Below, piece after piece: positions 49,948 to 64,000 of a stretch of DNA of 64,000 bases (position 1 is the stretch's first letter; every line of letters starts with the position of its first letter). A program made the position numbers and the translations under genes. Source of the stretch: Typhlomys cinereus (taxonomy: Eukaryota > Chordata > Mammalia > Rodentia > Platacanthomyidae); the NCBI GenBank assembly GCA_023101885.1, contig JALPQD010000004.1:13537688-13601687 (forward strand). The letters are read 5' to 3'. The notes under the pieces are model-generated. The model worked only from the letters and a program-made list of their open reading frames with translations, did no database searches and was not told the DNA's origin.

Positions 49948-50130
49948 TTCACCCCCACCCCAGAGCCCCCCACCCATCTAGCGAGCACCCAGGCCGACTC
50001 CAGCTTGTCCTGGGCCCCGCCCCGGACGACCCCAGCCCCCTCCACGCTGCCCCGCCAGCTCCCCAGGTCCCAGGTGAAGAATTCTGCCATCAACATCAGA
50101 CCCTCTGCCTCTCCCGCCCACCGGGGACCT
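49948..50130 (+). promoter_or_regulatory. GC-rich L1 5' UTR promoter block
   Basis: C-rich, CpG-containing segment (for example GGGCCCCGCCCCGGACGACC) at the 5' end of the plus-strand L1. It is the most GC-rich part of an otherwise AT-rich neighbourhood. It occupies the position of the L1 internal promoter. It shares only a short GTCCCAGGTGA-type match with the monomers of the other full-length copy. Promoter activity is inferred from position only. Confidence 0.5.
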
Positions 50131-50722
50131 ACACACATGGTCCATAGAAGAAGACACACTGCTACTCAGAATTCAATAGAGTCCAAAGGAAACTCAAGCA
50201 AAACTCTAAGGAACAAAGGGAACACAGGGCATACATCTGGACTCCACCACAATCATTATATCACGTGGGCGAGATTCTTCACATCCAGCCCAAAGATAAG
50301 TAAATCTTTTTTTTTTTCCTTTCACCTTACTAATCCTTTCTAGTATCAATTGCTGTAGATCAACTTCCTCATACAGCCACCCCAAAAACATACAACTCCA
50401 GGGAGTACACCACTCACTCTCACATATTACCAAGATACTAAATCATAAAAGTGCACTACCATACTAATATTCAACCCCTGGTTACTTAACCTGACTGATG
50501 TACTAACAGCCTAATAGCATCATCTAGAATATAACAATAACAATACACAAACATACCCAATCCAAGGCAAGCACTAGTAATAACTGGCAAGTGTAACAAT
50601 ACCAACTACATCAGTTCAGTGAAAAACACACAGAAACTGAATGGTCCTACAAAACAAAACAACAATGCCCAAGTCAAAGTGCAGATCCACGAGAAACAAA
50701 ACCCAAGAAGACCAAGCTCCCA

Positions 50723-51710
50723 ATGATGGATTCCAACCAGAACAAATTCACAGAAAATAGCCAAGAAAGCCAGACCCAACATAACGACTTTCAGAGTATG
50801 ATCATTACCATGATTAATACTATGAAAGAGGAAATCCGAGAAGAGTTAAACAACTGTATCAACCACTTTGAACAGGAACACAACAGGCACTTGGAGGAGT
50901 TGAGAAAAACAGTGCAAGAAACAAAAATAGGCATAGAGCAGTTAAAACAGGCTCAGGCAGAATTTAAAATTGAACTAAAAGACAAGTTATCTTCAACCCA
51001 AAACTCAACAGAGAGTCTTATCAGCAGAACAAATGAGGCAGAAAATAGAATTTCAGATCTTGAAGACAAAGTGGGAGAATTAACTAGCTCAATGGAAGAG
51101 ATTGTTAAAGTCAAAAAGATACTGGAGAGGAACATTCAAGAGATATGGGACACCCTGAGGAAGTCTAACATGCGCCATTCATGGAATACCAGAACAAGAA
51201 TCCCAAAATACCACACCTGAGGAAATATTTCAATTCATCATAAATGAAAACTTCCCACAACTAAAGAATGAGAGGCCTATCGAAATACAAGAGGCATTTC
51301 GCATTCCAAACAGATATGACCAAAATAGAAAATCACCACGGCAAATAATAGTCAAAACACTCCACATTCAAGACAAAGAAAAGGTGCTGAGACCTTCAAG
51401 AGAAAAAAAGCAAGTCACCGTTAAAGGTAAACCCATTAGAATAACAAATGACTACTCAATGGAAACAGTAAAAGCAAGAAGAGCTTGGAGAGACATACTT
51501 CAAGTATTAAATGAGCAAAAATGCCAACCCAGACTGATATACCCGGCAAAACTATCTGTCATGATCGAGGGAGAAAGAAAAGTTTTCCGGCAGAAAGACA
51601 ATTTGAAGGGATTCATGTCTACCGAACCAGGCCTTCAAAAAATGCTAGAAATGATACTCAAGCTTGAAGATAAGAACAAGCGTATCCAGGAGGACAGAAG
51701 GAAAGTATAA
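50723..51710 (+). pseudogene. L1 ORF1, frameshifted
   Basis: L1 ORF1 RNA-binding protein. Residues 1-165 (50723-51220) give the N-terminus and coiled coil (heptad-like ELKDKLSSTQNSTESLISRT, then EAENRISDLEDKVGEL). A frameshift near 51170-51190 ends this frame. The RRM-like and C-terminal domains continue in another frame to a TAA at 51710 (VTVKGKPIRITNDYS, then RRAWRDILQVLNEQKCQPR). The C-terminal half that the other full-length copy lost is present here. One visible frameshift separates it from an intact gene, so it may be a relatively young copy. Confidence 0.88.
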
Positions 51711-51767
51711 TACCACCAAAACATAAATATCAAACAACACACTTACAAAATCTACTAAACATAAAAA

Positions 51768-54700
51768 ATGTCCAGAATTCAAAATAATTTCTCCATTATA
51801 ACATTAAATGTCAATGGTATTAACTCACCGATTAAGAGACACAGATTACAAAGTTGGATTAAAAACCACAATCCAACAATCTGCTGCCTTCAGGAAACTC
51901 ATCTCACCACCACAAAAGATAGGCACATCCTAAAAATGAAAGGCTTGTCCAAAATCTTGCAAGCTAATGGAACGAGGCAGGGGTAGCCATTATGCTTTTA
52001 GACAAAGTGGACTTAAAACCAAAGAAAAACATAAGAGACACAGATGGATACTACATTTTAGTCACAGGTACAATTCACCAGGAAGACTTCACAATACTGA
52101 ACAGTTATGCACCCAATACGGGCCCTTCCACATTCATTAAGAAAAACCTACAGCATCTAAAGCAAGAAATCAACCCCCAAACGATAATTCTTGGGGACTT
52201 CAACACCACCCTCTCAACATGGGATAGATCAACAGGTCAAAAGCTTAACAGAGACACTTTGGAACTTAATCAAACCCTTAAAGAAATGGACCTTACAGAT
52301 CTCTATCGAACTTTTCACCCACGCACCAAAGAATACACATTTTTCTCAGCAGCACACAGAACTTTCTCCAAAATAGATCACATATTGGGCCACAAAAATG
52401 AATCTACACATATACAAAAAAGTTGAAATTCTAACCTGTGCCCTATCAGACCACCACGGCCTAAAGCTGGACATCCACAACACAACAAACAAGAGAAAAT
52501 ACACTAACTCCTGGAAACTTAACAATATGATGCTGAATGAGAACTGGATTCAGGAAGAAATTAAAAAGGAAATTCAAGATTTCCTGAAAGCGAATGATAA
52601 TGAAAATACAACTTACCAAAACTCTGGGACACAATGAAAGCTGTCCTAAGAGGTAAGTTCATAGCTCTTAATGCCTACATCAAAAAAATGGAAACATCAG
52701 AAATAAACAACTTAACAATGCAGCTTAAAGCTTTAGAGAAACTAGAGCAATCTGATCTCAAAAGTAATAGAAGAGAGGAGATTAGCAAAATAAGGGGAGA
52801 AATATCTGAAATCGAGATTAAGAAAATGATAGAAAAAAATCAACCAGTCAAAAAGCTGGCTCTTTGAAAAAGTCAATAAGATTGATACACCCCTAGCTAA
52901 ATTAACCAAAAGCAAGAGAAAGAAAACCCAAATTAACAAAATTAGAAATGAACATGGAGTTATCACTACTGATACCCAAGAAATCCAGAGAATTATAACA
53001 TCATATTTCAAAAACTTATACTCTGTGAAGTTTGACAACACAAAAGAGATGGAGGAATTTCTAAGTAAACACAACTTACCTAAATTGAATCAGAAAGTTG
53101 TGAATTATTTAAATAGTCCTATAACATACAAGGAAATTGAAGAAGTAATCTCAAATCTTCCCACCAAAAAATGTCCTGGACCAGATGGATTCAGCGCAAA
53201 GTTCTACCAGACATTTAAGGAGTTAATAACACCAATACTCCTTAAACTGTTCCATCAAATAGCAAAGGAAAGAACACTACCAAATTCCTTCTATGAAGCT
53301 AATATCGTTTTAATCCCAAAACCTAATAAAGATTCACTTAAAAAAGAAAACTATAGGCCGATCTCCCTGATGAACACAGACGCAAAGATTCTCAACAAAG
53401 TCTTAGCAAATCGGATTCAAAAACATATCAACAAGATCATTCATGGGGACCAAGTAGGCTTCATCCCCGGCACATAAGATTGGTTCAACATATGCAAATC
53501 AATAAATGTAATTCATCAAGTAAACCAGTCCAAAGTTCAAGACCACATGATACTCTCGATAGATGCAGGAAAAGCTTTTGACAAGATCCAACAGCCTTTT
53601 ATGATCAAAATGCTAGAGACAGTAGGAATGGAGGAACCTTTATCAATATAATGAAAGTTGTATACAACAAGCCCACAGCAAGGATTATGCTCAATGGGGA
53701 ACAATTGGAAGCATTCCCACTTCGATCAGGAACTAGACAAGGCTGTCCACTCTCACCACTTCTATTCAATATTGTACTTGAAGTCTTAGCTGAAGCCGTA
53801 AGACAAGAAAGGGACATAAGAAGGATTCAAATCGACAAGGAAGAAGTCAAGCTTTCCCTATTTGCAGATGATATGATCTTATACCTGAGTGATCCCAAAA
53901 ACTCCACCAGGAAGCTCCTGGAACTAATTGAGAAATTCAGCAGTGTAGCAGGATACAAAATAAATGTACAAAAATCAGTGGCTTTCCTATATGCCCAGAA
54001 TGAAAGAAGTGAAAAAGCCCTGAGAGAAAAAATCCCATTTACTCTAGCCCCTAAAAAAATGAAATACCTTGGTATAAACCAAGGAAGAAATTGCAGAAGA
54101 CACCAGAAGGTGGAAAGACTTCCCATGTTCCTGGATTGGCAGATCTATATCATAAAAATGACCATCTTACCAAAGGCAATATACAGATTCAATGCTGTAC
54201 AAATTAAAATCCCAAAGCAATTCTTTAAAGAAGTTGACCAAACAATCTCAAAATTCATATGGAGGCACAAAAGACCCAGGATAGCAGAGACAATCCTGAG
54301 TAACAAAAACACTGCTGGAGGTATTACCATACCAAACCTTAGTCTATACTACAAATCCATAGTTATAAAAACAGCCTGGTACTGGCTCCAAAATAGACAC
54401 ACAGATCAATGGATAAGGATTGAAGACCCTGATATAAGCCCACAAAATTACAGCCATTTGGTCTTTGACAAAGGGGCCCAAAGAATCTAATCGAAAAAAA
54501 CAGCATCTTCAACAAATGGTGCTGGCAAAACTGGATCTCCACATGCAGAAGATTAAAGCTGGACCCGTACTTGTCACCATGTACAAGACTTAATTCCAAA
54601 TGGATCAAGGACCTTGATATCAGGCCAGAGACTATAAAAACCATAGTTGAAAGGATAGGGAACTCCCTCGAGCTGATTGGGCTAGGCCAACAGTTCCTAA

Positions 54701-55520
54701 ACAGACATCCAATGGCACAGTCACTGCTACCAACTCTCAACAGTTGGGATCTTGTGAAATTAAAGAGCTTCTGTTCAGATAAAGAGATTGTAATACGAGC
54801 TCAAAGGCAACCCACAGAATGGGAGAAAATCTTCACTAACCACATATCTGACAGAGCTCTACTGTCCAGAGTGCACAAAGAACTTAGAAAAGTCAACACC
54901 AAGGAAACCAATGGCCCAATTAAAAAAATGGGCCCTGGAACTGAAAAGAAACTTTACCAGGGTTGAAATTAAAATGTCTAACAAATATGTTAAAAAATGC
55001 TCCACTTCTTTAGCCATCAGGGAAATGCAAATCAAAACTTCCCTGAGATATCATCTCACCCCGATCAGGATGGCAAAAATCCACAATACAAACAACAACA
55101 AATGCTGGAGAGGATGTGGAGAGAGGGGAACTCTCCTACGTTGCTGGTGGGAATGCACGCTCATACAGCCACTCTGGCAAGCTGTCTGGCGATTCTTAAA
55201 GAAATTAAAGATTGAAATGCCATATAACCCTGCCATTCCACTTTTGGGAATAACTCACTTCGATAGCACAAGTGCGACCATGTTCATAATAGCACTGTTT
55301 TCAATAGCAAAGTCATGTAATCAATCCAAATGTCCAATAGTTGATGAGTGAATAAGGAAACTGTGGTACATCTATACAATTTAGTACTACTTCCACCAAA
55401 AATGATGAATTACTGGAATTTGCCAGGAAATGGATGTCATTAGAAACAATTATATTAAGTGAAGTATCCCAATCCCAGAAAATTAAGCATCGTATGTACT
55501 CCCTAATAGGTAGCTCCTAG
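51768..55520 (+). pseudogene. L1 ORF2, multiply broken
   Basis: Starts MSRIQNNFSIITLNVNGINS, the endonuclease N-terminus with its catalytic Asn, followed by CCLQETH with the catalytic Glu. Frame breaks lie near 51985, 52420, 52630, 52865, 53475 (a TAA in the RT) and 53640. The RT catalytic motif [12 protein letters not shown] is at about 53860-53895. The C-terminal Cys/His motif near 55100 has Arg in place of the His found in the copy at 18362-18982. The final TAG is at 55518-55520. The ancestral product nicks DNA and primes reverse transcription at the target; this copy cannot. Confidence 0.9.
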
Positions 55521-56574
55521 TACCAAACCCACCCAGCCCACCTTGAGACACTCAAAGGTAAATCTATGTAATACCAACAGTAATTGTAAGGATTATGAAC
55601 AGGAGGGATGGGGTTGGAGGGCCACACCAGAAACAAGGAGAGAATTCACCATGTTACAACAGAGAAAATAGCCCTCCATCAAGGACTGCAAGTAAGTAAT
55701 GTGACACCTGGTTAAGTTCACAGATGTTCGTTCCTGATCATTTACAACTGAGGGGGTATGATCTCACCAGAAGGGGAGGCCATATAGTCTGGCAGATAAA
55801 AAGTAACCATTTTGCAAATGATTGACCCCTCCCTCATTGAGGTTTCCTACTTTTATTACATCTACCCTTGAATGTGCTATTATAACAAGACTCCAGTTTA
55901 ACAGCTTTTTGTCTCTGGCCAGGGGGTGACATACAGTGCCCAGCAGGATGGAGTGAAGGGCATTGCAGGAGCAGCAAAACTGCAAAAGAAAATCAACAAA
56001 CCACAATCCAGAACTTCAGAGACTCTATATCAACCACCTAGAACTAGGACAGACTAATCTCTCCCCATCCTGAAGCTCAGGGACATTTGCGGAAGAGGGG
56101 GCGGTAAGATTGTAAGAGCAAACGGATGGAAGGAGCAATGATATGCAAGATACTCCACACAAGGTAGGGCCAAAGCAATCATAATTGGACTTTGCATGCT
56201 CGGTGCAATGTCCAACACACTATTGACCTCACAAAGTCTAGCATCTGCTAAAGGCACCAAGATCCTTGGAGGCAAGGGATTGACAGCCACAGTAGTGTTC
56301 CTATGCTTAAGGGGAACACGGGAAAGGGTTCAGGGAAATGCCACTGGGTCCTTGTACGTCATCGGAGAGGAGGGCCCAGAGGAGTGTCAGGCATGCACAA
56401 TAAAGGACTCTCTGGGAATTGGGGCGGGAGGCACTGGGAGATGGGGAGGGAGGGGTGAGGGGAGGGGCAGCAGGGGGTTCGGGGGGGAGGAGGAGGGTGG
56501 GAGGGAACTGGTGTACCTATTAAGTTTGTATGAGCGGAAATAATAAAAATGTATAAAAAATTTCATGCTTTAAC

Positions 56575-57994
56575 ATAGTACTCAAGAAAAAAAAAATCAG
56601 CACACAGAAGCATTGCAACTGTCGTATAAGGGCTCTAGCTTCCATCATGAGCTGAAGAAAGAACTTTGTAGCATTATCCATTTACTAGTATTGATGTGAT
56701 AGATGAAGTTGTCAACCAACTAAAAGGGACAACCTAGTAATTTGGAAAAAAAATTTGAAAGGGCGGTTTTGAAATAATAATTTTTACATATTACCGTGAC
56801 TATGAAAACATTGAAGTCAATGAAGGTGTATGTATTTCCTCCTGTCATTGTCCAGCATGCAGAATTTCTCCTGCCTTCATATTTTTGGATACACTTGAAC
56901 TGTGATTCAGGAGGGGGATGATGATCAGGAGCAACCAAGCCTAGATGTTTCAATTTCCACACATTATTGGGGGATCTTTTTTTTGGAGTTCCAAATTTTT
57001 CCAACAACCTGGGACCAGAATATTCAAACGTGTCCCATAAACACAAGGAAACCATATAAAAATAATAACTGCAGCAAAGCTGTTGGATAAAAGGCATTTA
57101 AAATCACTTTCCCTCCACCGACATAGATGACTTCAGCTCAATGCCACCTGCACAGTAATAAATATTTATGAGACACTCTCCTGAGGGCTGCAGAGCATCA
57201 CACTGCTCCAATAGACTACAATTTCAGGCTAGAGTGAAATGGGCAAGTAAAAAGTAAATGAAAATAAACTTCATTCTACATCACTTGTCCATTCACTGCT
57301 CTAATGCAGTTATGAGTACTATTTTCAATTTCTACACCTGGGTGGAAACTCTTCATTCTAATACTGAAGCCACCTCACAAGTTAATCTACCTGGAATGGC
57401 ACAGTAAGTTGGTCAGGCATAGTTCCCCCTTGAGACTGAGAGTTATTTTTTTTTATTATTCCTTATGCTGTAACTTTTCTCCCAAATTTCTAGTCAGGAA
57501 GAAAAAAATTCGTCATTATCAGAAAGGCTGTTTGTCTTTTAAAAATGTAAGTTTCATTGCCTCCCCATCATTGTGGAGAGCATTGTAAAAAAGCAGATAC
57601 TCATTGGCTGGTGCTATGGACTTGCTTAGCAATCAGATGGGACACTAATTCAAAAAAATAATGAAAAGCTATCAGTGTTAATTCTACTAGTAAATATATT
57701 TACATGTGAACATCTTCTAGTAAAGACAGAATAAGAAATCTATCCCTGTTGACCCAATTACCATGTCTACAAAGGAACATGTCAAATTGCAATGACTGTT
57801 TATATTAGATAAGCAATTAAAACATACATTATGCTAGATATATAACTAAATTTTAGGACTCAAAGTTATTGACACTATATAAATATTATATAAGCTTATA
57901 TAGTTGTTCATTTTATTCCCAAATACAGCATTTATTTTCCTTCTTTCCTTTCTTTATTTCCTTTACCTGCCTTTCTTTCTTTTCTTTTCCTGTC
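56575..57994. other. Unique intergenic DNA between L1 and the NUDT12 region
   Basis: Open frames at 56720-57097 have no recognisable motif. A CT-rich run lies at 57940-58010. Nothing else seen. Confidence 0.45.
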
Positions 57995-58215
57995 TTTCTT
58001 TTTTTAAATTCTTTTTAATGATGGAGATGAGACCCAGAGTCTTGCAGGCATGATACAGCTACACTACAGAAGAACACACTCTTGCATTAAGGCGGAATTT
58101 TAATCCTACTCCACAGGTAGGAAGCAGGAAGGCTGCAATTTTGAAGTCAGTCTGGACCAGGCAGGCAATGTTACATCTCAACAAGATAAAGAACAACAAT
58201 AAAAAATAAAATATG
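57995..58215 (+). mobile_element. Decayed SINE remnants (ID-like, then B1 on plus)
   Basis: GATGGAGATGAGACCCAGAG and TTGCAGGCATGATACAGC look like an antisense ID/B4 part. TTTAATCCTACTCCACAGG, GGAAGGCTGCAATTTTGAAG and CAGTCTGGACCAGGCAGG look like a sense B1 ending in an A-rich tail. Two old insertions are likely. Confidence 0.45.
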
Positions 58216-58689
58216 AGAAAACTAAGTCTTCAACATACTGATATCTTAATAAAGACTTTTTCACCTTACATATATATATATATCATTAATAGCATTAAAG
58301 AGTGAAATTTAGTTTTTTCTATTTGTTTAAAGGAACTTATCAAACCATAATAAAAACACAAAGCAACATACAAAAGAGAATTAAGTTTTAATGCATCGAT
58401 ATATGTCTTCATTAGAATACATTCATAGCATTTGCACTTTCTATTTACATGTATTTTCACCTCTTAGAGGCCACCAACTTAGTAATTATTAAAACAATAA
58501 ATTAATTACTGATTTTTCTTAAGACAATAGAATTAAATTTATATTTTTTACATTTTATATGGACATTTGCAACTTTAAAATGTAAAATAAGAATATGCAA
58601 GAATATTATGTGCAGCAAAACTGAACCTCAAACCAATAACTATTATTTCAATAAATCTATGTAGCAATGCATTTCTAATTATGTGTGTC

Positions 58690-58710
58690 TCTGTGTGTGT
58701 GTGTGTGTGT
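58690..58710. repeat. (GT)n microsatellite
   Basis: Short CTGTGTGTGTG run. No SINE body is recognisable beside it. Confidence 0.9.
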
Positions 58711-58914
58711 CTGACCTGTGTATTTCTTGGCTTGATATAAAGTTCTGATGCTAAAAAGACTTCATTAATTAGTAAAAATAGCATTATTTAGTAAAATAAA
58801 TTACATGGTAGTGCTGTCTTATTTAATTTTAAACACTATATTTACAATTTAATTAAGAACATTTGGATAGTTAAATTCATTCTTTCTATCATCCCTTCTT
58901 TTAATTTATTCTTT

Positions 58915-59175
58915 ATATGTGTATGTGTGGGGATGCATATGTGTGGAGGTCAGAGGTCAATGATACGTCTCCCTCAATAGCTCTCTATTTTACTTTATCA
59001 GACAGGAGCTCTCCAGGTCATTAGACTGACTTCCCAGAAAGTCCCCAGGATTGTCCTGGTTCTGTCTTTCCACTGTTGGACAAGCCAATACATCCAAGTT
59101 TTTATGTGGGTATTGGGGATACAAATTCAGACCCACATGCTTGTATAGCATGCACTTTCCCAGCTGCCAGCTTCC
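58915..59175 (-). mobile_element. B4 SINE, antisense
   Basis: GGAGGTCAGAGGTCAATGAT, CAGGTCATTAGACTGACTTC, CCCCAGGATTGTCCTGG, GTGGGTATTGGGGATACAAA and CAGACCCACATGCTTGTATA follow antisense B4. It lies about 0.5 kb beyond the predicted NUDT12 3' UTR end. Confidence 0.75.
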
Positions 59176-59659
59176 TACTATATTTTGAGGAAAATCTTGT
59201 CTTAGGTCGCAGACTACAGATTATTATAATTCATTTCTTTTTATCAATTAATTAAACACCTCTAATGATTACTTTTTTCTTATCTAAAATATAAGGGCAT
59301 TGAGTTGCAAATATCATGCCTAAGGTTTTTTCCAGATCTAACACAGAATAGTAAAGAGATAAGATACATACATTTAAATTTTTATAAATCATCTTTTAAA
59401 ACGATTTTAAAACAGCCATGTAAAATGTTTACATTGCAAAAACTTCAATGTACTTTCTCTAGAATTTTACTGATTTAATTCTAAAGTATACTAATCAAAG
59501 TTGTTTAGAACATATGGAAATGAGACAAAACCAAGATATCATATTTCAGGAGGATAAATAATGATTATAATTATTAATGTTTTTTAAAAACAAATATATC
59601 CCTCATCGCAAATTAAATAAAGCCAGTGCTTTTAGTTGAACATGTAAATATGCCTAAGA

Positions 59660-60287
59660 TTTATTTAATTTCTGCCCTTTGAAAATTTTTTTCAAATACA
59701 TTAAATTTCAGTGAAAAAATAGAGAATATTGATTGGTATTAATAATAACTTCAGTTTTAAATAATAAACATAGATGCATTAATTAGTTCAGATGAAAGAG
59801 TTCTCAAGCACAGCAGTGCACTCTTGTCTTTATCTCGGCTCTTGATACATTAGTGTAGTGCTCTGAGATTCCTAAGAAGGTTAATTGTTAAAATTAACAA
59901 AAGAAAACTTTCCAATAGTCAAATTATACTAGTGAAAACTTTGGTGAGCAGTAAAATGTTTCCAAGAAGAGTGGGATTTATGTCTATTCAAGTTCCCAGA
60001 GCATGCTTCATTACAGCACATGATCTCTTTGTAAAAAGACTTCTTTTTCCAGGATAAAAAATACAAATATTCACAGACTGATACCAAATTTAAGGAAATC
60101 TGAGACATTGCTGTAATATATATAACCAGAGTTTTGTGGTTAGTGATGGAACCAACACAATTCAAAATATTTTGGAAGTGCAACAAATTTTGTGTTATGA
60201 CACTCTAAAGAGCACTGAATATTTCTAATTTGCCTGAGAAATAAATGGCATAAAATTCAAATACTACTCAAAGCCTTTTTCTTGGAT
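59660..60287 (-). other. NUDT12: Probable NUDT12 3' UTR
   Basis: Stretch directly after the NUDT12 stop codon on the minus strand. The first convincing AATAAA on that strand is at 59660-59665, which would give a 3' UTR of about 0.6 kb. The sequence is AT-rich and no repeat was recognised in it. The end point is an inference from the poly(A) signal alone; a longer UTR using a more distal signal is equally possible. Confidence 0.35.
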
Positions 60288-60398
<111 letters not shown>

Positions 60399-60559
60399 CT
60401 AAAACACCATAACAAAATGCATTAGGATTTCACCAGGGCCATTTAAATACTAGCTCAATACTTACATAATTCAGTCAAATGTGAATAAAAGTAGAAAGTA
60501 ACATCCATAAAACATATAAAAGTTAATTCAATCTTTTCTTGTCTTGGTTTGTTTATATG

Positions 60560-60800
60560 TTTGCATATTTTGTGAACACGGGGATTTAATCCAGCATCTC
60601 ACATGTGCTAGGCAAGTGTTGTTACACTAGTCTACAAATCTGTCCATTTTTGTGTGTTTTATTTTTGAGACAGGGTCTTGATACTGTCCAGGCTGGCCAT
60701 GAAGTGACCCTGTAGCCCACATAGGTTTATATCTTGCTATGTAGCCCAGGAAAATTTTGAACTTGTGATCCTCCTGCCTTGGTCTCTCCAACAGTCAGAG
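60560..60800 (-). mobile_element. B4/B1-type SINE in the last NUDT12 intron
   Basis: An ID-like piece (GGGGATTTAATCCAGCATCT, GTGCTAGGCAAGTG) is followed by a B1-like piece (GAGACAGGGTCTTGATACTG, GGCTGGCCATGAAGTG, CTATGTAGCCCAGG), all antisense on plus and hence in the same orientation as NUDT12 transcription. Confidence 0.75.
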
Positions 60801-61405
60801 TTACATACCTACACTATCATTTATGTACGTACATACATATACATATATTTATCTCTACATATATGTGTATATAAGTATATATTATAAAACCCATATATAT
60901 GTGCATATATATGTACATATGCTAAATATAGGGTTTCCCTATGTAGCCTGGACTGGCCTGAGACTTACTATGTATTAATACAAAATGCCTTTAAACTCTT
61001 GGCCTTGTATTTCAAAATATGCAAGAACGTTGAAAATTTCAAGCATTATTTAGTGACATTTTTGATACCTATTTATTGCTATATTCTAAAATATAAAGTG
61101 TCTAAGATTATCATTTCTATTTCTTGCTCTGAACTACTGTTTATATACTTTAAATTCACTAAAAATACAATCATCCATCTGTAGGGACAGTATCTAAAGT
61201 CTCAACTGGCACAGAATCCCTATTACTAGAAGAAGCTCATAGAATGAGCCAACATAGGACACATGAGTGGACATGCTCTTTCTATATGGGGTTATCAATT
61301 ACATTGTAATTCATTCATAATGAGAGGGCTCTAGCCATTCGTTCAATTTGCTGGAAATATGCTTCCTTGCTGCATGGCCAAACCAATATTGTCAGGGGAC
61401 AATCA

Positions 61406-61639
<234 letters not shown>

Positions 61640-62550
61640 TCACATGGGGCAAAAGAACAAGATGCTGATGAACCTGCCTTGGACATGTGGAGCTCCAGAC
61701 ACATCAAACATTTGGGAATCACTGTGAAAAGAAACCCAATTCAACAAAACGTAATTCTACACTGGAAATGAAGAAAACATTACTCTTTGGAAGTATATAA
61801 CCACAGATAGATTATTAAAATGCCAACCAGCACTTTTTATTTCTTATATGCCTGAATTTGGCAGTTTTGCATTATTGGCTAAAAAATTATGTAAAAATAT
61901 GACATATTATCTGATGTGTAAAGTTGCTGTAATTGTACCCATTTTATATGGATACATAAGCATTTAATGAAGGTAAAACCTCTAGAACAGAGCCAGAGAT
62001 TACATATGATTACTATTATCATTCCCCAACAATATAAATTAACATTCTAAGTCGAGACAATCATGTGCTCCAGAAACACTTGTTAGTCTCGTCCTCAATG
62101 TGAGGCATTTGTTCTGGTAGTCTGGGATATAAAAATGAATAAAACATAAATTCTTGCATAATGGAATTATTGTACTAGTAAAAGCATATAATTAATACAA
62201 ATTTTCATACATGTGTATATATGTTACATCATAGGAGGTAGAATTGAATACCATTGGGAAAAGTTAGGGGGGATAACTGGGATTGTGAGTTAAGGGCATG
62301 GAAGCTAACTATTTATTTTGCAAAAATCATATTTATGTGTAGTTCAGAAGGAAGGTATAATCCATCTTGACTCCTTAATCAAAAGCATTGTATGACAAAG
62401 CAAATAGTCAATTTTTAATAAACAAATTATCCCACTGGCAAAAACTTGAAAATCATATGATGTGATTAAAATATTTTTTGAAATATTTTAACCCAGTTTC
62501 ATAACATAATTTATTAGAAAATGTATCTCAAATATTACCTAAAATTTTTA

Positions 62551-64000
<1,450 letters not shown>

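Larger units (their letters stand above)
49948..56560 (+). mobile_element. LINE-1, near full length, plus strand
   Basis: 6.6-kb L1 with a GC-rich 5' UTR (49948-50130), a leader shared with the minus-strand copy at 1812-8383, ORF1 (50723-51710, broken), ORF2 (51768-55520, broken), a 3' UTR with a G-rich tract (56440-56510), and an A-rich end after GTTAAGTTTGTATGAGCGG. No convincing TSD was found, so the outer limits are approximate (within about 20-50 bp). A deletion of about 45 bp removes part of the region after the RT palm (near 54080) relative to the copy at 10754. Several stops and shifts make it inactive. Confidence 0.93.

Noticed and set aside
49860..49950. Candidate TSD for the plus-strand L1 (GAAAATTTTCA near 49940 against AAAATTTCATG near 56558)
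   Set aside because: Matches only with gaps; too weak to fix the insertion boundaries.
56720..57097. 125-codon minus-strand frame
   Set aside because: Composition is unremarkable, with no splice sites or motif; the overlapping plus-strand frame is equally open.

Overview
This is nuclear DNA of a rodent. The evidence is B1-, B4-, B3- and B2/ID-class SINEs, several rodent-type LINE-1 (L1) copies, an ERV LTR, long CA/GT microsatellites, and mammalian exons with canonical splice sites. The SINE set points to a mouse-like (myomorph) rodent. Its main tRNA-type SINE does not look like Mus or Rattus B2, so a jerboa/jumping-mouse or mole-rat lineage is possible, but I cannot fix the species. Nothing suggests bacterial, phage or plasmid DNA.

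Only one functional gene is recognised. The last three coding exons of NUDT12 (peroxisomal NADH/NAD-capped-RNA pyrophosphatase) lie on the minus strand at 60288-62699. The rest of the gene lies beyond the right edge. The exons have clean splice sites, open frames, a Nudix box split by an intron, and the SQPWPFP-like motif of NADH diphosphatases.

From left to right: 1-1800 holds old SINEs and one young short SINE with a perfect target-site duplication (TSD). 1812-8383 is a near full-length minus-strand L1 with two promoter monomers and a 15-bp TSD. 10754-13216 is a plus-strand L1 fragment. 16985-19752 is a minus-strand L1 fragment joined to an unclassified plus-strand repeat (19753-20505). A second copy of that repeat lies at 37995-39262. 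23498-23922 is a short young L1 insertion.

25941-28250 (minus) is a decayed coding-like block of unknown parentage, with an acceptor-like upstream edge, a frame-shifting 56-bp tandem duplication and an in-frame stop. 36514-37225 is an ERV LTR with a scrap of env. 40120-43360 is an ancient L1 interrupted by other repeats. 44831-49144 is unusually repeat-poor. 49948-56560 is a second near full-length L1 on the plus strand, with broken ORFs. 56575-64000 holds NUDT12 and its surroundings.

Apart from NUDT12, the window is an intergenic record of retrotransposon history. I found no credible new multi-gene system. The points most worth checking are the unidentified pseudogene, the two length classes of the main SINE, and the differing 5' ends of the two full-length L1s.
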